Below, in pieces: positions 1 to 5,141 of a DNA stretch of 11,010 bases; position 1 is the stretch's first letter; each line of letters starts with the position of its first letter. Made by a program: the position numbers and the translations under genes. This DNA is from Myxococcales bacterium. Its GTDB lineage: Bacteria > Myxococcota_A > UBA9042 > PHBI01 > JAAZYN01. Under the pieces are notes generated by a model, which saw only the letters and a program-made list of their open reading frames with translations, was not told where the DNA came from and did not search any database. The stretch covers positions 2,792-13,801 of the forward strand of contig JAAZYN010000031.1 in NCBI GenBank assembly GCA_014239625.1. Direction: 5' to 3'.

Positions 1-1
1 G

Positions 2-259
2 CAGGCGCAAGAGGTGCACGCCTCCATCCGTGGCCACGTGGCCAATCGCCTGGGTCAAGGGTTTGCCGACAGGCTCCGCATCCAATACGGGGGCAGCGTC
101 AAGCCGTCCAACGCCGCCGCGCTGTTGGCGTGTCCCGACATCGACGGAGCCCTCGTGGGGGGCGCCAGCCTCGACGCCCGATCCTTCGCCAGCATCGTGT
201 TCGCGGCCTCCAAGGCGCCGACCCAGCCGTCGCTGACCGGCGGGAGGGCGCAGGGGTGA
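2..259 (+). CDS. tpiA: Triosephosphate isomerase, C-terminal end (partial)
   Basis: Only the last 85 codons are present; the gene enters from the left edge in frame 2. Triosephosphate isomerase interconverts glyceraldehyde 3-phosphate and dihydroxyacetone phosphate. The visible part has the hallmark phosphate-binding segments of the TIM barrel: IQYGGSV (about 83-103) followed by PDIDGALVGGASL (about 136-174), in the family's order and spacing. After the last helix there is a Pro/Ser/Gly-rich tail of about 15 residues (KAPTQPSLTGGRAQG), with no obvious amphipathic targeting helix. The TGA stop overlaps the GTG start of the next frame (GTGA, 256-259), so translation is probably coupled and the gene belongs to the microcompartment operon. 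Its place before rpiB-deoC suggests it removes the glyceraldehyde 3-phosphate released by the aldolase. Whether it is encapsulated or is the cell's only TpiA cannot be told from here. Confidence 0.95.
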   Translation, partial: QAQEVHASIRGHVANRLGQGFADRLRIQYGGSVKPSNAAALLACPDIDGALVGGASLDARSFASIVFAASKAPTQPSLTGGRAQG

Positions 260-1671
260 GCGGACCTGTCGTGCTGGGCGCTGATCACGGCGGATACGCG
301 CTCAAAGAGGCCCTCAAACGCCACTTGAGCGCCAAAGGGTTCAGGGTCCTCGATGTGGGCACCCACTCGACGGAGGCCTGTGACTATCCGGTCTTCGCTC
401 GCAGAGCAGCGGAGTGCATCGCGCGCGGCGAGGCCTGGCGCGGCGTGGTCATCGACGGGGCAGGGATCGGATCGGCCATGGCGGCCAATAAAGTAAAAGG
501 CGTACGCGCCGGGATGGCGTTCAACGAGGCCACCGCGATCAACGCCGCTGAGCACAACGGCGCTCACCTGCTCACCTTGGGCGCGGGTTACCTGGACGAA
601 CCGATGGCGATCCGGGTCGTGGATACCTTTCTGTCCAAACAGTGTACGGTTGACCGTCATCTGCGCCGGGTCAGCCTCATCGACGCGATGGACGGGATCA
701 AGCGAAGGGAGGGGGCTTCCCCAATGGCGAGCAACGCAAGCCTTGTCGATCAGATCGCCAAGGTGCTTACGAAAAATCCGCAGCTCCTTCAGCAGCTGGG
801 CGGCGTGCCCATTGGAGGCCCGGCAGCAGGCGCGCCAGGCAACGTCTGCACCACGTGCAACATCTGCAACCATCACTGCCCTTCATCGGCCCCCGACGCC
901 GTCCGCAAACTGACCTCCATGGGCGGGGCGGGCGCGGGCGCCTCCAGGGTGCGAGGGCGACTGGGGACGCCTCCGGTGCCGCCGGACGTGGCCAAGCTGA
1001 TCGACCACACCCTGCTCAAAGCCGAGGCGTCCTACGAAGACATCGATCAGCTGTGCAAAGAGGCCCGTGAGTATGGCTTCGCGTCGGTGTGCGTAAACCC
1101 GACGCACGTGCGCCGGGTGGCGCGTAATTTGCGCGGTTCAGACGTGAAGACGTGCTCGGTGATCGGCTTCCCGCTCGGGGCAACCCCCAAGGAGAACAAG
1201 GCGATGGAGGCGCGCCGCGCGCTGCGCGACGGCGCCAAGGAGCTGGACATGGTGATCAACATCGGGGCGCTCAAGTCGGGCGACTACGACACCGTGTACG
1301 AAGACATCCGTTACGTGACCGAGGCCGCTCACGAGAGCGGCGCGTTGCTGAAGGTCATCATCGAGACGGCGCTGCTCGAGGACGAGGAGAAGGTCATCGC
1401 CTGCGAGCTGTCGCGGAAAGCGCGCGCTGACTTCGTCAAGACGTCCACGGGCTTCTCGAAGGCCGGCGCCAACGCCCGGGATGTCGCGCTCATGGCGCGA
1501 GCCGTGCAACACAAGCTAGAGGTGAAGGCTTCCGGAGGCGTCCGCAGCCTCTCCGACGCCAACGCCATGGTCGCCGCCGGGGCGACGCGAATCGGCGCGT
1601 CGGTGGGGATAAAGATCGCGAGAGAGGCTCGAGGCGAGAAGGTCTCGGGCGGATCCGGCAGCGGATACTAG
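256..1671 (+). CDS. RpiB-DeoC in-frame fusion: ribose-5-phosphate isomerase B plus deoxyribose-phosphate aldolase
   Basis: A single frame of 471 codons runs from GTG 256 (Shine-Dalgarno GGGAGGG 242-248, 7-nt spacer, overlapping the tpiA stop) to TAG 1669-1671. Residues 1-151 are a full-length RpiB: GADHGGY near the N-terminus, ANK 77-79, catalytic-type His100 in AEHN, and RHLRR with phosphate-binding Arg134 and Arg138. The position of E. coli Cys66 (ICGTG) reads IDGAG here, with Asp67. Residues 157-245 form a linker with an amphipathic helix (163-171) and Cys198, 201, 204, 208 in a CxxCxxCxxxCP motif. Residues 246-471 are a complete class I DERA: Asp331 in ELDMVIN, Schiff-base Lys395 in KTSTGF, Lys424 in KASGGV. 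DeoC cleaves 2-deoxyribose 5-phosphate to acetaldehyde and glyceraldehyde 3-phosphate; RpiB isomerises ribose and ribulose 5-phosphates. This enzyme pair marks SPU-type microcompartments. Whether the protein is one chain or two (see the internal start at 724) is undecided. Confidence 0.8.
   Translation: MSGPVVLGADHGGYALKEALKRHLSAKGFRVLDVGTHSTEACDYPVFARRAAECIARGEAWRGVVIDGAGIGSAMAANKVKGVRAGMAFNEATAINAAEHNGAHLLTLGAGYLDEPMAIRVVDTFLSKQCTVDRHLRRVSLIDAMDGIKRREGASPMASNASLVDQIAKVLTKNPQLLQQLGGVPIGGPAAGAPGNVCTTCNICNHHCPSSAPDAVRKLTSMGGAGAGASRVRGRLGTPPVPPDVAKLIDHTLLKAEASYEDIDQLCKEAREYGFASVCVNPTHVRRVARNLRGSDVKTCSVIGFPLGATPKENKAMEARRALRDGAKELDMVINIGALKSGDYDTVYEDIRYVTEAAHESGALLKVIIETALLEDEEKVIACELSRKARADFVKTSTGFSKAGANARDVALMARAVQHKLEVKASGGVRSLSDANAMVAAGATRIGASVGIKIAREARGEKVSGGSGSGY
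705..715 (+). promoter_or_regulatory. Strong internal ribosome binding site before the deoC ATG
   Basis: AAGGGAGGGGG lies inside the reading frame at the very end of the RpiB domain, with about 8-11 nt to ATG 724 depending on which GGAGG register is used. Such a site is not needed if the only product were the fusion, so it argues for independent or additional initiation of DeoC. Confidence 0.6.
724..1671 (+). CDS. deoC: Deoxyribose-phosphate aldolase with encapsulation peptide and Cys motif, from an internal start (alternative product)
   Basis: This is the alternative reading of the 3' part of the 256-1671 frame: a 315-residue DeoC starting at ATG 724. In its favour: AAGGGAGGGGG at 705-715 is an excellent Shine-Dalgarno about 9-11 nt upstream; RpiB homology ends just before this ATG; and the product would begin MASNASLVDQIAKVL, an amphipathic N-terminal helix (L7, V8, I11, V14, L15 on one face) like the encapsulation peptides of BMC cargo. 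A Gly/Ala/Pro linker follows, then C42-x2-C45-x2-C48-x3-C52-P, then another flexible stretch to about residue 88. The DERA barrel starts at KLIDHTLLK (91-99), with Asp175, Lys239 (Schiff base) and Lys268. Ordinary bacterial DERA enzymes are about 220-260 residues, so the extra length is the N-terminal extension. Inferred role: lumenal aldolase supplying acetaldehyde to the aldehyde dehydrogenase encoded downstream. Against it: no stop codon separates it from RpiB. Confidence 0.6.
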   Translation: MASNASLVDQIAKVLTKNPQLLQQLGGVPIGGPAAGAPGNVCTTCNICNHHCPSSAPDAVRKLTSMGGAGAGASRVRGRLGTPPVPPDVAKLIDHTLLKAEASYEDIDQLCKEAREYGFASVCVNPTHVRRVARNLRGSDVKTCSVIGFPLGATPKENKAMEARRALRDGAKELDMVINIGALKSGDYDTVYEDIRYVTEAAHESGALLKVIIETALLEDEEKVIACELSRKARADFVKTSTGFSKAGANARDVALMARAVQHKLEVKASGGVRSLSDANAMVAAGATRIGASVGIKIAREARGEKVSGGSGSGY

Positions 1672-1701
1672 GGTAAAGCGCCTTTGCGCCACACAACACT
1701 C

Positions 1702-1721
1702 GCTGGCGATGGCCAGCTTTT
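1702..1721 (+). terminator. Hairpin plus T4 between deoC and BMC-H (attenuator or stability element)
   Basis: A perfect 6-bp stem GCTGGC / GCCAGC (1702-1707 and 1712-1717) closes a GATG tetraloop and is followed directly by TTTT (1718-1721). It has the shape of a short intrinsic terminator but with a minimal T-run. It sits in the 84-nt gap between the aldolase stop and the BMC-H start, inside what otherwise looks like one operon. Partial termination or 5'-end protection of a processed BMC-H transcript are both possible; the sequence cannot separate them. No convincing promoter was seen between it and the BMC-H start. Confidence 0.4.
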
Positions 1722-1755
1722 GAATCAAAGCGTACGCAACTGTTAGGAGACAATG

Positions 1756-2067
1756 ATGGCAACTGAAGCGTTGGGCATGATCGAATGTCGTTCGTTCGCA
1801 GCGGTGGTCGAAGCCGCCGATGCGATGGTCAAAGCTGCTCGCGTCGAGCTGGTGCAGTATGAGAAGACCGGTGGTGGCTATGTCACGGCCGTGGTTCGTG
1901 GTGACGTCGCCGCCGTCAAGGCCGCGGTCGAAGCGGGCACCAATGGGGCTGGCCGGGTCGGCGAGATCGTCAGCACCCACGTCATCGCGCGTCCCCACGC
2001 CAACGTGGACTTGATCCTTCCGCTGGGCCGCACAGAGCAGGCAAGCAAGCAGCTCAAGGGCAAGTAG
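1756..2067 (+). CDS. BMC-H hexameric microcompartment shell protein
   Basis: This 103-residue single Pf00936-type BMC domain forms the hexamers that tile the flat facets of the shell. Visible family features are the first strand EALGMIEC (4-11), the helix AADAMVKAA (20-28), the pore loop EKTGGGY (36-42) whose glycines line the central pore, the segment VTAVVRGDVAAVKAAVEAG (43-61), and the final strand THVIARPH (74-81). It strongly resembles the Haliangium ochraceum BMC-H from memory, including the pore motif and the RPH.NVD stretch. Two ATGs are adjacent (1753 and 1756). AGGAG at 1745-1749 is only 3 nt from the first but 6 nt from the second, and family members start MA..ALGMIE, so 1756 is chosen. 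It is the only BMC-H gene in the window and is flanked on both sides by gaps with hairpins, unlike its tightly packed neighbours, which fits a need for more of this protein than of the others. Confidence 0.97.
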   Translation: MATEALGMIECRSFAAVVEAADAMVKAARVELVQYEKTGGGYVTAVVRGDVAAVKAAVEAGTNGAGRVGEIVSTHVIARPHANVDLILPLGRTEQASKQLKGK

Positions 2068-2084
2068 CTCGGAGTCTCGCTGGC

Positions 2085-2105
2085 GTCACGCCCTGAGCGC
2101 GTGAC
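2085..2105 (+). promoter_or_regulatory. Perfect 7-bp hairpin just after the BMC-H gene
   Basis: GTCACGC (2085-2091) and GCGTGAC (2099-2105) are perfect inverted arms around a 7-nt loop, starting 18 nt after the BMC-H stop. No T-tract follows, so it is not a classical terminator. It may act as a 3'-end stabiliser that keeps BMC-H mRNA longer-lived than the downstream message, or as a weak attenuator. Confidence 0.4.
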
Positions 2106-2130
2106 CACACGTCGGCGAGCTCTACCTTCA

Positions 2131-2145
2131 GCTGGCTCTACCAGC
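2131..2145 (+). promoter_or_regulatory. Small hairpin shortly before the first BMC-P ribosome binding site
   Basis: GCTGG (2131-2135) and CCAGC (2141-2145) pair around a 5-nt loop, ending 8 nt before the AGGAGG of the next gene. The GCTGG/CCAGC arms are the same as those of the hairpin before BMC-H at 1702-1717. It could influence translation of the pentamer gene, but 5 bp is short and may be chance. Confidence 0.25.
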
Positions 2146-2165
2146 CCCAATTGAGGAGGCCGGCC

Positions 2166-2486
2166 ATGCTTCTCGCGAAGGTGATCGGGACAGTAGTGTC
2201 TACGCGAAAGGACCCAGGAATCTCGGGATTCAAGCTTCTGCTGCTGCAGAACTGCCATCCCGAGACGCTGGAGCCGGGTGGATTCGTGGTCGCCGCGGAT
2301 GCGGTGGGCGCTGGCGTGGACGAGTACGTGCTCTACGCCACCGGCTCGTCCGCGCGGCAGACGGAGATGACGCGCAATCGACCGTGCGACGCGGTGGTCA
2401 TGGCGATCGTCGACGAGTGGGCCATCGACGGCGCTCAGATCTATGGCAAGTACAGCCCGGATCATGGCTACGGCGACACGGAGTAG
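2166..2486 (+). CDS. BMC-P pentameric shell vertex protein (EutN/CcmL family), first copy
   Basis: This 106-residue Pf03319-type protein forms the pentamers that cap the shell vertices. Family features: N-terminal strand LLAKVIGTVVSTRK (2-15), FKLLLLQ (22-28), AADAVGAGVDEYVLYATGSSAR (43-64), the conserved loop with Gly-Ser-Ser-Ala-Arg that is typical of the family, and the final strand VVMAIVDEW (77-85). A polar tail of about 20 residues rich in Tyr, Asp and Gly follows the last strand and is longer than in the next two copies. It resembles BMC-P1 of H. ochraceum from memory. The start at ATG 2166 is set by AGGAGG at 2154-2159 with a 6-nt spacer; an in-frame TTG at 2151 would place the start on top of that site. 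It sits 98 nt after BMC-H and 3 nt before the aldehyde dehydrogenase. Confidence 0.95.
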   Translation: MLLAKVIGTVVSTRKDPGISGFKLLLLQNCHPETLEPGGFVVAADAVGAGVDEYVLYATGSSARQTEMTRNRPCDAVVMAIVDEWAIDGAQIYGKYSPDHGYGDTE

Positions 2487-2489
2487 CGC

Positions 2490-3926
2490 ATGCCCCTCGA
2501 CCCGAACGCGATTCGACAGCTGGCGCAGGCCATCGCGGCCGAGATCGGAGCCGCCGCGCCGATCGCCAGCGCCGGCGACGGAGGCTCCTCCGCCGGCTTG
2601 GGCGATGGCGTCTTCAGCACCATCGATGATGCGGTCAACGCCGCTCGACGAGCGTTCTTCGCGTACGACACGATGGGCTTGGGGATTCGCTACAAGGTCA
2701 TCGAGGCGATGCGGCAAGTCTGTCGCCGGGAAGGTCGCGCGCTGGCGGAGCTTGCACACTCCGAGACGGGATTGGGGCGGGTCGAGGACAAGGTCATCAA
2801 GAACCATGTCGTCACCGAGCACACCCCTGGGCCGGAGATTCTGGAGCCCCGTGCCCGGTCGGGAGACCGCGGTCTGATGCTCACCGAGCCGGCGCCTTTC
2901 GGCGTGATCGGCGCGATCACGCCGGTCACCAACCCCACCTCGACGATCATCTGCAACGCGATCGGCATGCTCGCGGCCGGCAACTCTGTGGTCTTCAATG
3001 TCCACCCGTCGGCCAAGAAGGTCTCGATGCACAGCATCCAGATCCTGAACCGGGCCATCGTGAGCGCTGGGGGACCTCCGGACCTGCTGACCTGCGTCGC
3101 CGAGCCCACCATCGAGTCGGCCGGGCAGCTGATGCACCACCCGCTGATTCGCCTGCTCGTGGTGACCGGCGGCGGTGGCGTGGTCAAAGCCGCGATGAAC
3201 TCGGGCAAGCGAGCGGTGTGTGCGGGCCCCGGCAATCCGCCCGCGGTGGTCGACGCCACGGCCGACATCGACCAGGCCGCGCGCGACATCGTCCACGGCC
3301 ACTCATTTGATAACAACGTCATCTGCGTCGACGAAAAAGAGTGCGTCGTCGTCGACGCCGTCGGCGATCAGCTCATCGCGGCGATGCAGCGTCACGGCGC
3401 GGTCCTGTGGCCCAAGGGCGACTTGAAGCGGCTGGAGAGCGTCATTTTCAAGGAGATGGCGGGGCCACGCGGCCACGCGAAGATCAACCGAGACCTCGTG
3501 GGCAAGGACGCGTCGGTGATCCTTGGCAAGCTCGGGGTGAGCGCCGGGCTTGAAGCGCGCTGCATCCTGGTCGAGGTGGACAATGACCACCCGCTGATCT
3601 GGACCGAGCAGATGATGCCCGTCCTGCCGGTGACGCGGTCGCCCAACGTGGACGCAGCCATCGAGCTCGCGGTGCAAGCCGAAGGCGGCTGCTTTCACAC
3701 GGCCAGCATGCACAGCCACGATCTGCGGGCGCTGTCGAAGATGGCCCGTGAGTGCAACTGCAGCATCTTCGTCAAGAACGGTCGCTGCGTCGCTGGCCTG
3801 GCGGCGGGCGGCGAAGGGTGGACCTCCTTTACGATCGCCTCGCCAACCGGTGAGGGCTTGACGACCGCTCTCTCTTTTTCGCGTTGGCGCAGGTGCACCC
3901 TGGTCGACCACTTCCGGATCGTGTGA
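2490..3926 (+). CDS. CoA-acylating aldehyde dehydrogenase, microcompartment type (PduP/EutE-like)
   Basis: This 478-residue enzyme oxidises an aldehyde to the acyl-CoA with NAD+ and CoA; with DeoC nearby the likely reaction is acetaldehyde to acetyl-CoA in the shell lumen. Residues 4-20 (DPNAIRQLAQAIAAEIG) form an amphipathic helix and are followed by a Gly/Ala/Ser-rich linker to about residue 40, the usual layout of an N-terminal encapsulation peptide. The core shows TEPAPFGVIGAITPVTNPTST (around 131-151), FNVHPSAKK, TGGGGVVKAA, CAGPGNPPAVVD, then SFDNNVICVDEK with catalytic Cys279 (codon 3324-3326), and EGWTSFTIASPTGEG near the C-terminus, ending in the family's RRCTLVD-type segment. The length matches PduP. 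The start is ATG 2490, with CGGAG 6 nt upstream overlapping the BMC-P stop region. No phosphotransacylase or alcohol dehydrogenase for recycling CoA and NAD+ is visible in the window. Confidence 0.95.
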   Translation: MPLDPNAIRQLAQAIAAEIGAAAPIASAGDGGSSAGLGDGVFSTIDDAVNAARRAFFAYDTMGLGIRYKVIEAMRQVCRREGRALAELAHSETGLGRVEDKVIKNHVVTEHTPGPEILEPRARSGDRGLMLTEPAPFGVIGAITPVTNPTSTIICNAIGMLAAGNSVVFNVHPSAKKVSMHSIQILNRAIVSAGGPPDLLTCVAEPTIESAGQLMHHPLIRLLVVTGGGGVVKAAMNSGKRAVCAGPGNPPAVVDATADIDQAARDIVHGHSFDNNVICVDEKECVVVDAVGDQLIAAMQRHGAVLWPKGDLKRLESVIFKEMAGPRGHAKINRDLVGKDASVILGKLGVSAGLEARCILVEVDNDHPLIWTEQMMPVLPVTRSPNVDAAIELAVQAEGGCFHTASMHSHDLRALSKMARECNCSIFVKNGRCVAGLAAGGEGWTSFTIASPTGEGLTTALSFSRWRRCTLVDHFRIV

Positions 3927-3934
3927 TCTGACTA

Positions 3935-4546
3935 TTGGCGAACACTCCCAAACAGCGCGGACCGGCCCTGGCGATGCTCGACATCGACGACGTGCCGCGA
4001 GGACTGTTGACCCTGGACCTGCTGGTCAAGGAGGCGGAGGTCGTCGTCTATTCGGCGGGCACCGTGCAGGCGGGGCGGTACCTCATCCTCTTTGGTGGCG
4101 AGGTCGCTCCCGTAGAGATGTCCTTTTACCGGGCCGTCGACATAGCCAAGGCGGCGCTGAACGATGGGGTCTTGCTGCCCTATGCGGAGCCGAGAATCGC
4201 CCCAGCTGTGCTCGAAGGCGCCCAACGCTGGCCCTGCCCCGGGGACTCACTGGGCGTGCTACAGAGCGGGTCTTCACCCACCATGCTGCGCTGCGTCGAC
4301 GCAGCGCTGAAGGGAGCTGAGGTGGATCTGATGCAGCTGCGAATCGCGGATGGCTTGGGCGGGCGTGCCATAGCGACGCTGTGGGGGGCGACCCATGACG
4401 TCGAGGCGGCGATGGAGTTGGCCGAGCGGGCCGTGCGCAGCGGCGAGCCGGGCGGCTGGTCCGCCCAGACCATCAGGAACGTGGACCCGAGCGTGGCCCA
4501 GCGGGTCGGCGAGGGCACCCATTTCTTCCGGGAGTGGCGCGGATGA
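3935..4546 (+). CDS. BMC-T trimeric shell protein, tandem BMC domains (BMC-T1 type)
   Basis: This 203-residue protein carries two BMC domains, about residues 10-88 and 104-170, so three copies form a pseudo-hexamer in the shell facet. The first domain begins PALAMLDIDDVPRG and has TVQAGRY (43-49) in the pore-loop position, where single-domain proteins have a Lys and Gly-Ser-Gly. The second begins DSLGVLQSG and has LRIADGLGGRA (135-145). It resembles the H. ochraceum BMC-T1 rather than the permuted stacking trimers. The start is TTG 3935: an in-frame TGA at 3929-3931 lies just before it, and the next ATG (3974) would remove the first strand. No good Shine-Dalgarno precedes TTG, so translation is probably coupled to the aldehyde dehydrogenase, which stops 9 nt upstream. 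The gene overlaps the next by ATGA (4543-4546). Confidence 0.92.
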   Translation: MANTPKQRGPALAMLDIDDVPRGLLTLDLLVKEAEVVVYSAGTVQAGRYLILFGGEVAPVEMSFYRAVDIAKAALNDGVLLPYAEPRIAPAVLEGAQRWPCPGDSLGVLQSGSSPTMLRCVDAALKGAEVDLMQLRIADGLGGRAIATLWGATHDVEAAMELAERAVRSGEPGGWSAQTIRNVDPSVAQRVGEGTHFFREWRG

Positions 4547-4848
4547 AGGTCGGACGAGTCATCGGCACGGTGATTTCGAGCACCAAAGCCTCCGGTATGG
4601 AAGGGCTGAAGCTGCTCGTGGTGCGCCCCCTCAACAGCCGGCTGGAGCCCGAGCCGGCCATGCCGTTTGTAGCCACCGACGCATCGGGAGAGCTCGGGTA
4701 CGGCCAGGCGGGCCCCGGCGCGCTCGTCACCTACGAGTCGTCCCGGGAAGCGGCGCTGCTGCACCACCCCCGGTTTGTTCCGGTGGACAAAGCCATCGTC
4801 GGAATTATCGACCAGTACGCGGTGGACGGCGCGGAGGACGCGCTATGA
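4543..4848 (+). CDS. BMC-P pentameric shell vertex protein, second copy (divergent)
   Basis: A 101-residue EutN/CcmL-family protein. The ends of the fold are typical: MKVGRVIGTVISSTK (1-15), GLKLLVVRPL (21-30) and DKAIVGIID (82-90). The middle is not: the VGAG.GE segment reads SGELGYGQAGPG (48-59), and the usual GSSAR loop is replaced by ESSREAALLHHP (65-76). It therefore pairs better with an accessory pentamer than with the first copy. ATG 4543 overlaps the BMC-T stop as ATGA, with GGGAG (4530-4534) 8 nt upstream. Its stop overlaps the start of the third copy in the same way. In H. ochraceum, as I recall, two extra BMC-P genes sit together in a satellite locus away from the main one; here the pair is inside the operon. 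Confidence 0.92.
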   Translation: MKVGRVIGTVISSTKASGMEGLKLLVVRPLNSRLEPEPAMPFVATDASGELGYGQAGPGALVTYESSREAALLHHPRFVPVDKAIVGIIDQYAVDGAEDAL

Positions 4849-5129
4849 GGGTCGGCGTCGTCATGGGGACGGTGGTGAGCGCCCAACAGCACCCCTTCTA
4901 CGACGGGCGCAAGCAGCTCGTGGTGCGCTACACGCAGCCAGACGGAAGCTTCGATGGCGAGGCCTACGTCGTGGCGGTCGACATCGTCGGCGCCGGGGTG
5001 GGAGAGACCGTGTTGGTCAAAGATGAAGGAAACTCAGCTCGGCAGCTGCTGAGCACGGACGCGTACGGGCCGATTCGGTCCGTCATCGTCGGCATCGTCG
5101 ACTCGGTCGACGTCGTCGAAGGCTCATAA
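4845..5129 (+). CDS. BMC-P pentameric shell vertex protein, third copy
   Basis: A 94-residue EutN/CcmL-family protein and the most compact of the three. It has MRVGVVMGTVVSAQQ (1-15), KQLVVRYTQPDG (23-34), VAVDIVGAGVGETVLVKDEG (43-62), an NSARQ loop in the GSSAR position (63-67), and the final strand SVIVGIVDSVDVV (79-91). ATG 4845 overlaps the TGA of the second copy (ATGA) and is preceded by GGAGGA (4833-4838) at 6 nt. The reading frame stays open about 450 nt upstream of this ATG, but that stretch lies over the BMC-T and BMC-P genes in another frame and encodes no shell fold. The BMC-T gene starts 12 nt after its stop. Three paralogous pentamers in one operon suggest different vertices or mixed use, which is inference. 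Confidence 0.93.
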   Translation: MRVGVVMGTVVSAQQHPFYDGRKQLVVRYTQPDGSFDGEAYVVAVDIVGAGVGETVLVKDEGNSARQLLSTDAYGPIRSVIVGIVDSVDVVEGS

Positions 5130-5141
5130 AGGACGGACGCA

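Noticed and set aside
130..255. Upstream extension of the RpiB frame to position 130
   Set aside because: The extension overlaps tpiA in another frame; GTG 256 has an ideal Shine-Dalgarno and begins exactly at the RpiB domain.
1720..1750. Promoter just before BMC-H (TTGAAT with a downstream -10)
   Set aside because: No acceptable -10 box lies at proper spacing; TGTTAG matches only three positions and overlaps the ribosome site.
1878..3302. Long open frame of 474 codons on the - strand across the BMC-P and aldehyde dehydrogenase genes
   Set aside because: It lies antisense to well-recognised genes, its translation is Arg/Asp/His-rich without any known fold, and such shadows are expected at this GC content.
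4235..4294. Cysteines 101 and 120 of BMC-T1 as a PduT-like iron-sulfur pore site
   Set aside because: They lie between domains and in a helix, not in the pore loops (43-47 and about 137-145), so no pore cluster is expected.
4395..4844. Upstream extension of the third BMC-P frame
   Set aside because: The extra residues are an out-of-frame reading of the BMC-T and second BMC-P genes; ATG 4845 has its own Shine-Dalgarno and family-typical N-terminus.
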